64,000 bases of DNA, taken from Candidatus Competibacteraceae bacterium (GTDB lineage: Bacteria; Pseudomonadota; Gammaproteobacteria; Competibacterales; Competibacteraceae). Made by a program: the position numbers and the translations under genes. Position 1 is the stretch's first letter. Each line of letters begins with the position of its first letter. Of the stretch, positions 26,820-35,556 are shown one piece after another. The notes beneath the pieces are model-generated. The model did no database searches. It had not been told where the DNA came from and saw only the letters and a program-made list of their open reading frames with translations. Location of the stretch: NCBI GenBank assembly GCA_016713505.1, contig JADJPA010000002.1:186001-250000 (forward strand), given 5' to 3'.

Positions 26820-27450
26820 TCAGGGCCGCAACTGGGCCAAGGGGCCTTGATCGTCCGGGAAGGAGCCGGTGTTGAGGACCTGGATGCCGGCGTTGTGCTC
26901 GCCGTTGAAAGGCGTCACGGTGTCGGCGCAACCGGCGGCGCGGGCGTCGGCGGGCGAGTTGAACCAGAGGCCCCAGATGATAGGTGTGGACCGGGCCGGT
27001 GGGGGGGTTGGCGTCGGCGTCGGGAATGGGCGTCTCGTGCACGACCGGGGCCGGCGCGACGTTCGGCGCGACGATGAAGGTTTCGATGTTGAAGCGGCCG
27101 ACGAAGCGGGCCTTGCCCTTGCCTTTGGCGTTGGTGGTGAGGTCGCCCTGATACCAGGACAGCCCGAACGGGAGGTTGGGCACCTGGATGACGAACACGT
27201 CGAAGGCGGTATTGGCGGGCAACCCTTCGACCTTGACGCTCATCAGCTCCGCGCTTTCGCCGGCGTCGATGCTCACCTCGCCCCTGGCGTTTGGCAGGCA
27301 TTGTCGCACCCCCCCGGAAGGCGTCAGATCGAAGCGGATATCCTCGCTCGCCTCAACCGGGCCGACAGTGGCGCCTAATAGGGCCAGGGCCGCAAAAACA
27401 GCGCTTTTGCAATAGAATGGCAGCGAACGAGAATGAATAATGGCATTCAT
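26820..27450 (-). pseudogene. Exported conserved protein with a single-base frameshift
   Basis: A secreted protein of about 209 residues if repaired. The first 160 residues read in one frame: signal peptide (SAVFAALALLGATVGPVEA) and a beta-rich domain (SVKVEGLPANTAFDVFVIQV, SWYQGDLTTNAKGKGKARF, FIVAPNVAPAPVVHETP). At VHTYHLG the frame shifts, because the plus strand has four C at 26971-26974 where three would keep the frame. The continuation (LWFNSPADA, then AGIQVLNTGSFPDDQGPLAQ) ends at the TGA at 26820. The uncorrected frame runs on as Arg-rich sequence to 26770. Function is unknown. Confidence 0.75.
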
Positions 27451-27815
27451 GATGATGAACCTCTCACAGTTAAACGGTCGGTGAAATCTTGCGATCCCCT
27501 TACTGTTCCCCGGCCGGCGCGCAAAGGTTCATCCATCCGATAAATTTTAGAGAGGAAAAGAGCAACAGCCCGCCGGCGGACCGGCGCCGGCGCGTCGATC
27601 CGCCGGTTGCCAGACGCCGGCATGGCGCGCGCATAGCGGCTCTCTATATGCTTTAGGGCCATCGGCTTCTATGATGTATCCGGCCATCAACCGGATAGCT
27701 CCCCGCGCCCAGACTTGAGAGGCGCGGCTCGGGCATGGCGTTACTTGCCGCTTTTCTCAAGCCCGTCAGAAGGCTTAACGCCATTGCTCTCTAACGATAA
27801 TCGAGGATACGCCCG
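27451..27815. other. 365-base intergenic region
   Basis: This lies between the divergent exported-protein gene and the GH57 gene. It has several short GC-rich inverted repeats around 27570-27600 (cgccggcggaccggcgccggcg). GAGGA at 27803 is the ribosome binding site of GH57. No gene or RNA was identified. Confidence 0.4.
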
Positions 27816-29009
27816 ATGCGAGACATTTATCACGCCCTGGTGCTGAACATGCACCAGCCTCCCCAGAATCTCGAAAACCTGCTCGATAGCAACGAGTGGG
27901 AGGTCAAGGAAATCCTGTTTGCCTACGACCGAATGCCGCGCGTGCTCTGGGCGTATCAGGATATCGCTCGCATCCATCTCTCTCTGTCGGGAACCTTGCT
28001 GGAAACCCTCTCCAACCCCGCCTTTCAAAGCCGGGTCTACGGCGCGGTGGATTGCGGCAAACTGCTCTGGCACCTGCAAAACCAGCAATTGTTCGAAGTG
28101 CTCGGCACCGGCTATTACCACCCGGTGCTGGCCCTGATCCCGGAAGCCGATTGGGACGAGCACATCACGCGCTGGCAAGCCCTCGCCGGCCACCTGCTGT
28201 GGCGGACTCAGTTCAACGGCTTCTGGCCGCCGGAAATGGGTTTCGACATGCGGATGATCCCACATTTGCGCAAAGCCGGTTACCGCTATGTGATGGTGGA
28301 CTGCGAGTATGTGGACCCGGTCGGCGCGATGAGCTGGCAGGAGTTGCGCTACCGGCCCCACATCGCCGAATACGACGGCGAACAAATCGTGATCGTGGTG
28401 CGCGATCGCGAACTGTCCGACGCCCAACTGTCCGGCATGGACTACGGCTGGTTCCATCACGAACTGCAAGAGCGGACCAAATGGTGTGATTTCCCGCCGC
28501 TGGTCGCCACCGCCACCGACGGTGACAACGGCGGCTGGTTCCGCAACGTCTCCGAGAACGCCAACTTCTGGAATTATTTCTATCACGAGGCCCTGGAGGA
28601 AATTCGGGCCGGCCGCTCGGCGATGAAGCCTGTTTTCATCAGCGATTACCTGAACCGGTTCGGCGCGCACGGGCAAGTCACGGTCCGGCGCGGCGCTTGG
28701 AATACCGACGCCCATCACGGCTGGGACTTTCATCAGTGGCAGGGTTCCTGGATCCAGCGCGACACCCTGGTCCGCGTGCACGACCTCAGCCGGGAGTTTC
28801 ATCGGGTGACGGAAGCGGCGGCGCGGGCCGGCGACCTTAATCCGGAGCTGGCGCGGGTCATTCATGAAGCGCACTGGCACCTGCTGCGCGCCGAAACCAG
28901 TTGTAATTTCTACTGGGGCGAAGCTTGGGTTCACAAAACCCACGCCGACTTGGATGATGTCGCCTGGCACTTGGGTGAAGCCAAGTCCCTGTTGGGGGAC
29001 CGCCTGTAG
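27816..29009 (+). CDS. Glycoside hydrolase family 57 protein
   Basis: A 397-residue GH57 catalytic domain. The nucleophile Glu140 is in GFWPPEMGF and the likely acid/base Asp is in TATDGDNGGW (Asp235 or Asp237). The N-terminal HALVLNMHQPP corresponds to motif 1 (HQP). GH57 contains alpha-amylases, 4-alpha-glucanotransferases and branching enzymes; the short length and lack of the C-terminal helical domain of branching enzymes leave the activity open. There is no signal peptide, so it acts on cytoplasmic alpha-glucan such as glycogen. GAGGA precedes the ATG by 9 bases. It is followed 139 bases later by a MIF-like gene. Confidence 0.9.
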   Translation: MRDIYHALVLNMHQPPQNLENLLDSNEWEVKEILFAYDRMPRVLWAYQDIARIHLSLSGTLLETLSNPAFQSRVYGAVDCGKLLWHLQNQQLFEVLGTGYYHPVLALIPEADWDEHITRWQALAGHLLWRTQFNGFWPPEMGFDMRMIPHLRKAGYRYVMVDCEYVDPVGAMSWQELRYRPHIAEYDGEQIVIVVRDRELSDAQLSGMDYGWFHHELQERTKWCDFPPLVATATDGDNGGWFRNVSENANFWNYFYHEALEEIRAGRSAMKPVFISDYLNRFGAHGQVTVRRGAWNTDAHHGWDFHQWQGSWIQRDTLVRVHDLSREFHRVTEAAARAGDLNPELARVIHEAHWHLLRAETSCNFYWGEAWVHKTHADLDDVAWHLGEAKSLLGDRL

Positions 29010-29148
29010 CCACAGCGCCGCCGGGATCGCGGGCGTACCGGCCGTCGCGCTCGCCGATCCCTTTATCGATCGTGCCATCCGGCCATCGAGCTTATCGCCC
29101 AACGCGTTCCCGCTGACAACCGCGGGACGGTCAACGGAGATTTCCACC

Positions 29149-29496
29149 ATGCCGCTGCTCACCCTGCAAACATCGGTGCGCCTGTCCAACCAACAGCGTT
29201 ATAACCTGCTCGCGCCGCTCTCAAAAATCGTGTCCGAGTGCACCGGCAAGCCCGAACGCTACGTCATGGTCGCCGTCAGCGAAGCCGCCATGCTGATGGA
29301 CGGCGCGGACACGCCGGCCGCTTACGCCGACATCCGCAGCATCGGCGGCCTGAACAACGCAATCAATCGCCAGCTGTCCGAGCGAATCTGCGCCCTGCTT
29401 CAAGAGCAGCTCGACATTTCGCCCGCTCGGGTTTATCTCGGCTTCACTGACGTCAGCGCCGAAAATTGGGGTTGGGACAGCGGGACGTTTGGCTAG
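29149..29496 (+). CDS. MIF-like tautomerase superfamily protein
   Basis: A 115-residue protein of the macrophage migration inhibitory factor/phenylpyruvate tautomerase family. The catalytic N-terminal Pro follows the initiator Met (MPLLTLQTSVRLSNQQ). Family words include KIVSECTGKPERYVMVAV, ADIRSIGGLN and ARVYLGFTDVSAENWGWD. The longer open frame starting at 28864 is not the gene; ATG at 29149 gives the Pro1 needed for catalysis, with ACGGAGA upstream. The physiological substrate is unknown. Confidence 0.92.
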   Translation: MPLLTLQTSVRLSNQQRYNLLAPLSKIVSECTGKPERYVMVAVSEAAMLMDGADTPAAYADIRSIGGLNNAINRQLSERICALLQEQLDISPARVYLGFTDVSAENWGWDSGTFG

Positions 29497-29527
29497 CGTT
29501 CACCGGCCACTATCGCGGAGGGTTCCA

Positions 29528-29869
29528 ATGGGGCAACCACCCCCCAAACCCACGGCGTCTTTCACCTGCGCCGATCACCGCCGCTGGCCTGATGCCGAGC
29601 GCTGGGAATTGCTCGACGGTGAAGCTTACGCCACGGCCGCGCCCGGCCTCGCTCATCAGAGCGTGGTCGGTGCATTGTTCCGATCCCACCGATCACGCCG
29701 CCATCGTTTACACTTTGAACGCCAACGGGGCTTACGGTAAATCGGCCATTCACGAAACCACAGGAAATCCGCCATCCGGCCTGTTTCCTGAGCTACTCGT
29801 GGACTGGGGATTGATTTTTCAGGAGGCAACCGTTCAGCCGACCCCTCCCCCAACCAAGGATTTTCCATG
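29528..29869 (+). pseudogene. Uma2-family nuclease remnant with an internal deletion
   Basis: The N-terminal part reads TCADHRRWPDAERWELLDG then EAYATAAPGLAHQSVVGALF, typical of the Uma2 (PD-(D/E)XK-fold, DUF820) family. At about 29670 the sequence jumps, with a frame change, to the family's C-terminal part: AIVYTLNANGAYGKSAIHE and GLFPELLVDWGLIF. The central ~90 residues with the catalytic Asp/Glu/Lys are gone, so no nuclease activity is possible. The end runs into the start of the CBS gene. Uma2 genes are often multi-copy in such genomes. Confidence 0.75.
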
Positions 29870-30322
29870 ACCGCTCAAAACCTCATGAATCCCAAGCCGG
29901 TGACGCTGCGGCTCACCGACACGGTGGCCGCCGCCGCCGAGTACATCATTAAAGAGCATTTGCGTCATATCCCCGTGATCGATGATCAGAGCCGTTATGC
30001 CGGAACGTTCAGTATCTACTCATTGCTGCAACTCGCCCTGCCCAAGGCGGTGACCATGAAGGAGGGTTTGTCGAATGCCGGTTTCGTCAATGAAGAAGCC
30101 CCTGAACTGGCCAAACGCCTGCGCGAGCGCGGCAACGAACCGGTTTCAAAGTGGCTGAGCAAAGATCCGGTGCTTCACCCCGATTCCTCGGCGATGGACG
30201 CATTGCTGCTCCTGCTGCAAGGCCATGTCAGCGTGCCGGTGGTGGACAAGCAAAGCCAGCGCCTGGTTGGGATGATTTCATCCTGGAATGTCATCGAAAA
30301 ATTGACGGCGGAGAATAAATAA
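29867..30322 (+). CDS. CBS-pair domain protein
   Basis: A 151-residue protein of two CBS domains: the first around residues 1-60 (LMNPKPVTLRLTDTVAAAAE, HLRHIPVIDDQSRYAG), the second around 90-150 (DPVLHPDSSAMDALLLLLQG, HVSVPVVDKQSQRLVG). CBS pairs bind adenine nucleotides and regulate partners. The stop is one base away from the start of the permease gene, so the protein is very probably a nucleotide-sensing regulator of that transporter. The partnership is inferred from the gene arrangement. Confidence 0.88.
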   Translation: MTAQNLMNPKPVTLRLTDTVAAAAEYIIKEHLRHIPVIDDQSRYAGTFSIYSLLQLALPKAVTMKEGLSNAGFVNEEAPELAKRLRERGNEPVSKWLSKDPVLHPDSSAMDALLLLLQGHVSVPVVDKQSQRLVGMISSWNVIEKLTAENK

Positions 30323-30323
30323 A

Positions 30324-31652
30324 ATGCACGGTTCCGAAGGAGTCGCCTCTACGGGGTATATGTGGGTCGCCGCCATCCTGTTCGTCATCACCTACGGGGT
30401 GGTGATGAGCGAAAAGGTCAACCGCGCCATCGTCGCGCTGGTGGCGGCGGGTTTGATGATCATCCTGGGCGTCATCAATCAGGAACAGGCCATTCGCGGC
30501 ATCGATTTCAACACCATCGGCCTGCTGATCGGCATGATGCTGATCGTCGCCATCACCCGCCAGTCCGGCATTTTTCAATATATGGCGATCTGGTCGGCCA
30601 AGAAGGTCAACGCCAATCCCTGGGGCATTCTGGTGATGATTTCGCTGGTGACGGCGGTCACCTCGGCGTTTCTGGATAATGTCACCACCGTGCTGCTGGT
30701 GGTGCCGGTCACGCTGCTGATCACCGAGGAACTGAAGGTTAATCCCTATCCCTATCTGTTCTCGATGATTTTCTCCTCCAACATCGGCGGCACCGCCACC
30801 CTGATCGGCGATCCGCCTAACATCATGATCGGTTCGGCCACCGGCCTGACCTTCAACGACTTCGCCTGGAATTTGGCGCCGGTCATCATCGTGGTGCAGA
30901 TCGCCACGCTGATCCCGATCTATTTCATCTGGGGTCGCCAACTTAGGGCCAACGCTGAGGATCGCCAGCGGGTGATGCAGTTCAACGAATTTGAAGCGAT
31001 CAAGGATTGGCGTTTGCTCAAACAATGTCTGAGCGTGATCGGCTTGGTGGTGTTCGGCTTCATCTTCGCCAAGTGGCTGCATCTGGAAGCGGCCACCATT
31101 GCGATTTTCGGCGCGGCGGTGCTGCTGCTGCTGGCCAACTTCGGCCGCGATCCGGAACACCAGAGCAAACATGTGTTAGACGCCTTTAACGAAGTGGAAT
31201 GGATTACCATTTTCTTCTTCGTTGGCTTGTTCATCGTGGTGCATGGCGTGGACAGCACCGGCCTGCTGAAAGTGCTGGCGGAAAAAATGCTGGCGCTGAC
31301 CGGCGGCAACCTGAACGCCACCGCGATGGTGATTCTGTGGTCCTCGGCGGTCCTGTCGGCGATCATCGACAACATTCCCTTCGTCGCCACCATGATCCCG
31401 CTGATCAAGGCGATGGCGCCGACCTTCGGCGGGCCGGAAGGGTTGATGCCGCTGTGGTGGGCCTTGTCGCTGGGCGCGTGCCTGGGCGGCAACGGCACCT
31501 TGATCGGAGCCAGCGCCAATCTGGTGGTCGCGGGCTTTGCCGAACGGGCCGGTCAACCGATCCGCTTCATGCGCTATACCATGGTCGCCTTCCCCATCAT
31601 GCTGATGTCGATCTTTATCTGCATGTACTACTTGGAATGGCGATATTTGTAA
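30324..31652 (+). CDS. SLC13/ArsB/NhaD-superfamily permease
   Basis: A 442-residue protein of the ion transporter superfamily with about 11-12 helices in two repeats. Repeat signatures are TSAFLDNVTTVLLVVPVTLL with GGTATLIGDPPNIMIGS in the first half, and LSAIIDNIPFVATMIPLIKA with CLGGNGTLIGASANLV in the second. These match the ArsB/P-protein/NhaD type, which carry Na+/H+, arsenite or organic anions; the substrate is not determinable. It is translationally linked to the CBS protein (one base between stop and start). Confidence 0.88.
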   Translation: MHGSEGVASTGYMWVAAILFVITYGVVMSEKVNRAIVALVAAGLMIILGVINQEQAIRGIDFNTIGLLIGMMLIVAITRQSGIFQYMAIWSAKKVNANPWGILVMISLVTAVTSAFLDNVTTVLLVVPVTLLITEELKVNPYPYLFSMIFSSNIGGTATLIGDPPNIMIGSATGLTFNDFAWNLAPVIIVVQIATLIPIYFIWGRQLRANAEDRQRVMQFNEFEAIKDWRLLKQCLSVIGLVVFGFIFAKWLHLEAATIAIFGAAVLLLLANFGRDPEHQSKHVLDAFNEVEWITIFFFVGLFIVVHGVDSTGLLKVLAEKMLALTGGNLNATAMVILWSSAVLSAIIDNIPFVATMIPLIKAMAPTFGGPEGLMPLWWALSLGACLGGNGTLIGASANLVVAGFAERAGQPIRFMRYTMVAFPIMLMSIFICMYYLEWRYL

Positions 31653-31670
31653 CGTGCCGTAGCCCTGTAT

Positions 31671-31691
31671 CCGTCGGGTAACGCCCGACGG
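31671..31691 (+). terminator. Hairpin after the permease gene
   Basis: An 8-bp perfect stem ccgtcggg/cccgacgg with a 5-base loop, 19 bases after the permease stop and before kup. There is no T tract, so partial read-through into kup is possible. Confidence 0.45.
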
Positions 31692-31721
31692 GCGGGGCCG
31701 TCTTCCGATGAAACTTTGCAG

Positions 31722-33644
31722 ATGAACGCTCCCGCCGATCCGGCCCTGGCCGACTCCGCCCCGGCCGATGGGTCCGTCCCGCACGATTCTCGTCTCCTGC
31801 CGGTAGCCCTGGCCGCCTTGGGCGTGGTGTTCGGCGATATCGGCACCAGCCCGCTGTACGCCATGCGCGAATGCTTCGGCGGCCACTACGGCTTGGCTCC
31901 CACCCATGACAACGTGTTGGGCGTCCTGTCGCTGATTTTCTGGGCGCTGATCGTCGTTATTTCGATCAAATACGTGACTTTTGTGATGCGCGCCGACAAT
32001 CGTGGCGAAGGCGGGATTCTGGCGTTGCTGGCGCTGACCACGCACCACTTCAAGGGCGGTGCGAAACAGCGCGCCTGGCTGGTCGGCTTGGGTATTTTTG
32101 GGGCAGCGCTCTTCTATGGCGATGGCGTGATCACGCCGGCGATTTCGGTGTTGAGCGCGGTCGAGGGGCTGCACATCGCCACCCCGCTGCTGGACCGCTA
32201 CGTGGTTCCCATCACCCTCATCATTTTGGTGGGGCTGTTTCTGATCCAATCGCGCGGTACAGCGCGGGTGGGCGCTTATTTCGGCCCGGTCATGGTGCTA
32301 TGGTTTTCGACCCTGGCGCTGCTGGGATTGGTGAGCATGGTGCAAGCGCCGCAGGTATTGGCGGCGTTCGATCCCCAATATGCGCTGGCTTTCTTCGCTA
32401 TCAATCGTTGGACCGGTTTTCTGGTGATGGGATCGGTATTCCTGGCGGTGACCGGCGGCGAGGCGCTGTATGCCGACATGGGGCATTTTGGCAAGCGGCC
32501 GATCCGCCTGGCTTGGTTTTCCTTCGTGCTACCCGCCATCGCGCTCAATTATCTCGGCCAAGGCGCGCTGCTGCTGCGCGATCCGACGGCGGTCAGCCAT
32601 CCGTTTTACCTGCTCGCGCCGTCCTGGCTGCTGTATCCGCTGGTGGCGTTAGCGACCCTGGCCACGGTCATCGCCTCGCAGGCGGTGATTTCCGGCGTGT
32701 TTTCCGTCACTCGCCAGGCCGTGCAACTGGGTTACTGCCCGCGGATCGCCATCCGCCACACCTCGGATCAGGCCATCGGTCAGATTTACGTGCCCGCCGC
32801 CAACTGGGCTTTGCTGGTCGCGGTGCTCGTGCTGGTGCTCGGCTTTCACACCTCATCCAACCTAGCCGCCGCTTACGGTATCGCGGTGACCATCGCCATG
32901 GTGATCGACACGCTGCTGGTGCTGACGCTGGCCCGCATCGCTTGGGGCTGGAGCTGGCCGCATATCGGCTTGGCGGTCGCGGCGTTCCTGATGCTCGAAG
33001 TCGCTTTTCTAAGCGCCAACGCCCTCAAGATCCCGCACGGCGGCTGGATTACTTTGTTGATCGCGGGCGCTATTTTCACGCTGATGATCACCTGGAAAGA
33101 CGGCCGCAAGCTGCTGAATCAACGGCTACAAGAAAACGCCATGCCGTTGGATTTGTTTCTGCAAAGCCTGAACGAAGGTTCCACCCTGCGGGTACCAGGT
33201 ACGGCGGTGTTTCTCACCAGCACCCCCGATGGCGTACCGAATGCGCTGCTGCACAACATGAAACATAACAAAGTGGTGCATGAACGCTTGGTCCTGCTGA
33301 CTGTGAAGCCGGAGGAAATCCCTCGCCTCAAGGACGAGGAACGGGTCAGCGTGCATCCTCTGGGACACAACGCCTGGCGGATCGTTGTCCGCTACGGTTT
33401 CATCGAAGATCCGAATCTGCCGCAAGCGCTAGTGTTGTGCGAACGCTACGGCTTGCACTTTGAGATGATGGACACCACCTTCTTTCTGGGACGGGCGACG
33501 CTCATTCCCACCACGCGGGCCGGCATGGCGCTGTGGCGCGAAAAGCTGTTCGCCAGCCTGTTTCGCAGTGCGATCCGCCCGATGGATTTTTTCCGCATCC
33601 CCTATGGCCGGGTGGTGGAAATGGGCACTCAGGTGGAGTTGTAA
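31722..33644 (+). CDS. kup: Kup-type potassium uptake protein
   Basis: A 640-residue potassium transporter of the KUP/HAK/KT family, thought to import K+ with H+. About 12 membrane helices fill residues 20-450, then a cytoplasmic domain of about 190 residues follows. The signature GVVFGDIGTSPLYAMRECF lies near residue 35 and FYGDGVITPAISVLSAVEGL near residue 130. The ATG at 31722 is chosen over the in-frame TTG two codons earlier. Its length is typical of the bacterial family (622-640). Confidence 0.95.
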   Translation: MNAPADPALADSAPADGSVPHDSRLLPVALAALGVVFGDIGTSPLYAMRECFGGHYGLAPTHDNVLGVLSLIFWALIVVISIKYVTFVMRADNRGEGGILALLALTTHHFKGGAKQRAWLVGLGIFGAALFYGDGVITPAISVLSAVEGLHIATPLLDRYVVPITLIILVGLFLIQSRGTARVGAYFGPVMVLWFSTLALLGLVSMVQAPQVLAAFDPQYALAFFAINRWTGFLVMGSVFLAVTGGEALYADMGHFGKRPIRLAWFSFVLPAIALNYLGQGALLLRDPTAVSHPFYLLAPSWLLYPLVALATLATVIASQAVISGVFSVTRQAVQLGYCPRIAIRHTSDQAIGQIYVPAANWALLVAVLVLVLGFHTSSNLAAAYGIAVTIAMVIDTLLVLTLARIAWGWSWPHIGLAVAAFLMLEVAFLSANALKIPHGGWITLLIAGAIFTLMITWKDGRKLLNQRLQENAMPLDLFLQSLNEGSTLRVPGTAVFLTSTPDGVPNALLHNMKHNKVVHERLVLLTVKPEEIPRLKDEERVSVHPLGHNAWRIVVRYGFIEDPNLPQALVLCERYGLHFEMMDTTFFLGRATLIPTTRAGMALWREKLFASLFRSAIRPMDFFRIPYGRVVEMGTQVEL

Positions 33645-33726
33645 GCCGGCGACCCGCCCTTGCCCTAGCTTTGTCCGGGGTCGCCAGCAAGCCCTGAATT
33701 TTCAGCCACGCATGAACCGGCCGCCG

Positions 33727-35010
33727 TCAGCGCACTATTTGATACTGGAGCAGATAGGCCCCCGCCCCCGCGAAATAGCCAATCAGCGCCAGCCAGCTAA
33801 TCTTCCGCACGTACCAAAAGAAGTGAATCTTCTCTAGGCCCATGGCCGCCACGCCGGCCGCCGAGCCGATAATCAGAATCGAGCCACCCGTTCCCGCGCA
33901 ATAGGCCAGAAATTCCCAGAGAAAGTGGTCGGCGGGATACCGCTCCAGGCTATACATGCCCATCGAAGCGGCCACCAAGGGAACGTTATCGACCACGGCG
34001 CTGACCAGGCCGATGATCAAAACGATGACATCCTCCCGTCCCACCGTCCGATCCAGCCACTGGGCCAGCGAAGCCAAGATGTGCGTGTGCTCCAGCGTGG
34101 CCACGGCCAGCAGAATGCCGATGAAGAACACGATGGAACTCATGTCGATGCGGCTTAGGGCGTGCACCAGCGTCAGGGGCTGCTTGTCTTCATCCTGCTT
34201 GTGACGATGCACCAGATCACCGACCAGCCAGAGGATGCCCAAGCCGAACAAGATACCCATGAAAGGCGGCAGATGCGTGATGGTCTTAAACACCGGGACG
34301 GCGACCAGGATACCGATACCGAGGAAAAACATCAGATTGCGTTCGAATTCCGTCGTGAGCGAGCCACGATCGCTCTCGTCGAGTTGCGGCGACTCGACCG
34401 GCTTGCCGCGCAGGAGATACGCCGTCACCGCCAAGGGGACCACCATGCTCAGCACGGCGGGAATGAAGACTGACATCATGATCGCCAGCGTCGTGATCTC
34501 ACCGCCGATCCAGAGCATGGTGGTGGTGACATCGCCGATGGGCGACCACGCGCCTCCCGAATTGGCGGCGATGACGATGATGCCCGCGAAGAACAGGCGA
34601 TCCTCATGCTTGGCCAACAGTTTTCGCATCAGCGAAATCATGACGATGGTGGTGGTCAGGTTGTCCAGCACCGCGCTGAGGAAGAACGTCACAAAGCCCA
34701 CCAGCCACATCAGCGAGGACAGTTGGGTCGTTCGAATACGTTGGGTGATGACGGCAAAGCCATTGTGCGCATCCACCACTTCAACGATGGTCATGGCCCC
34801 CATCAGGAAAAAGACGATCTGAGCGGTCGCCATGACCGACTCCCCCAGCTCCTCCCCCACTTTATGTGGCTCGCCGCCCGCCAAGGCATAGATGGTCCAG
34901 AGCAGCCCCGCGCCCAGCAGCGCGGAGGCTGACTTGTTGATCTTGATGGGATGCTCCAGCGCGATGGCGGCGTAAGCGACAACAAAAACGAGGACGAGCA
35001 AAGTCAGCAT
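33727..35010 (-). CDS. nhaD: NhaD-type sodium/proton antiporter
   Basis: A 427-residue Na+(Li+)/H+ antiporter with 11-12 helices. NhaD features are present: SAVLDNLTTTIVMISLMRKL and ANSGGAWSPIGDVTTTMLW in the first half, and SAVVDNVPLVAASMGMY with GTGGSILIIGSAAGVAAMG in the second. It exports sodium at alkaline pH using the proton gradient. It is convergent with kup, and together with the Mrp operon points to sodium stress adaptation. ATG at 35010 gives the expected hydrophobic N-terminus. Confidence 0.93.
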   Translation of the reverse strand: MLTLLVLVFVVAYAAIALEHPIKINKSASALLGAGLLWTIYALAGGEPHKVGEELGESVMATAQIVFFLMGAMTIVEVVDAHNGFAVITQRIRTTQLSSLMWLVGFVTFFLSAVLDNLTTTIVMISLMRKLLAKHEDRLFFAGIIVIAANSGGAWSPIGDVTTTMLWIGGEITTLAIMMSVFIPAVLSMVVPLAVTAYLLRGKPVESPQLDESDRGSLTTEFERNLMFFLGIGILVAVPVFKTITHLPPFMGILFGLGILWLVGDLVHRHKQDEDKQPLTLVHALSRIDMSSIVFFIGILLAVATLEHTHILASLAQWLDRTVGREDVIVLIIGLVSAVVDNVPLVAASMGMYSLERYPADHFLWEFLAYCAGTGGSILIIGSAAGVAAMGLEKIHFFWYVRKISWLALIGYFAGAGAYLLQYQIVR

Positions 35011-35556
35011 CTCAAATGATCCTGGTGGGAGATGGGGGAGTTACTGTTGGCTGGGGAAAGCCTGCTGATCGCTAGGGACGCAACACATCCCCACTGTGTA
35101 CAGAGTAGTAGAGAATCAGGCTGATTAACGGGGCAATTATTTATCCGCCACGACTCATGGTAAGCGTCGGACGCCACAGCGGCAGATAAAGAGGATACCG
35201 CTTGATAGAACCAGCCAAACAGGATAGAGGCCGGTAGTAAGAACGCTCCGGTCGGGAGTGACCGCTGCACACCTTCCGTCGTTTGAAGGCGCACAAAATC
35301 GACAGACTCAAACCCGCCGACTACTTTTGCTCGCCAGGACAGCAGGTTCGACGGGTGCGGTGCGCGGATGCCATACCGGGTCGCTATCGGCGTGCTTCCC
35401 GATGAAAGCGATCGGTCATGTAGCAAGCTCCAGAACGCCAGCCTTCACGCCAACCGGCGGCCGTTGAATGCGCCGGAGGATGCCGGCCAGCACCCGGCAA
35501 ATCCGCGCCTGTCCGCCAGCGCGGGTCAAACGGGGTTATCCGGCGAGCGAACCGGG
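35011..35556. other. 546-base intergenic region upstream of nhaD
   Basis: This lies between the SDR gene (minus, stop at 35557) and nhaD (minus, start at 35010), so it is the nhaD leader. A 140-codon minus-strand frame overlaps the nhaD start but looks non-coding. The length is enough for a structured leader RNA; I could not identify a known sodium or other riboswitch by eye. Confidence 0.4.

Noticed and set aside
27741..29189. 482-codon minus-strand frame across the GH57 gene
   Set aside because: The plus strand encodes a complete GH57 enzyme with catalytic motifs; the long antisense frame is a product of GC-rich codon usage.
33648..33685. Hairpin between kup and nhaD
   Set aside because: An 8-bp stem with a 22-base loop and no T run is too weak to call a terminator.
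35004..35426. 140-codon minus-strand frame upstream of nhaD
   Set aside because: It overlaps the nhaD start, has no convincing ribosome binding site and no recognisable domain; it is probably leader DNA.
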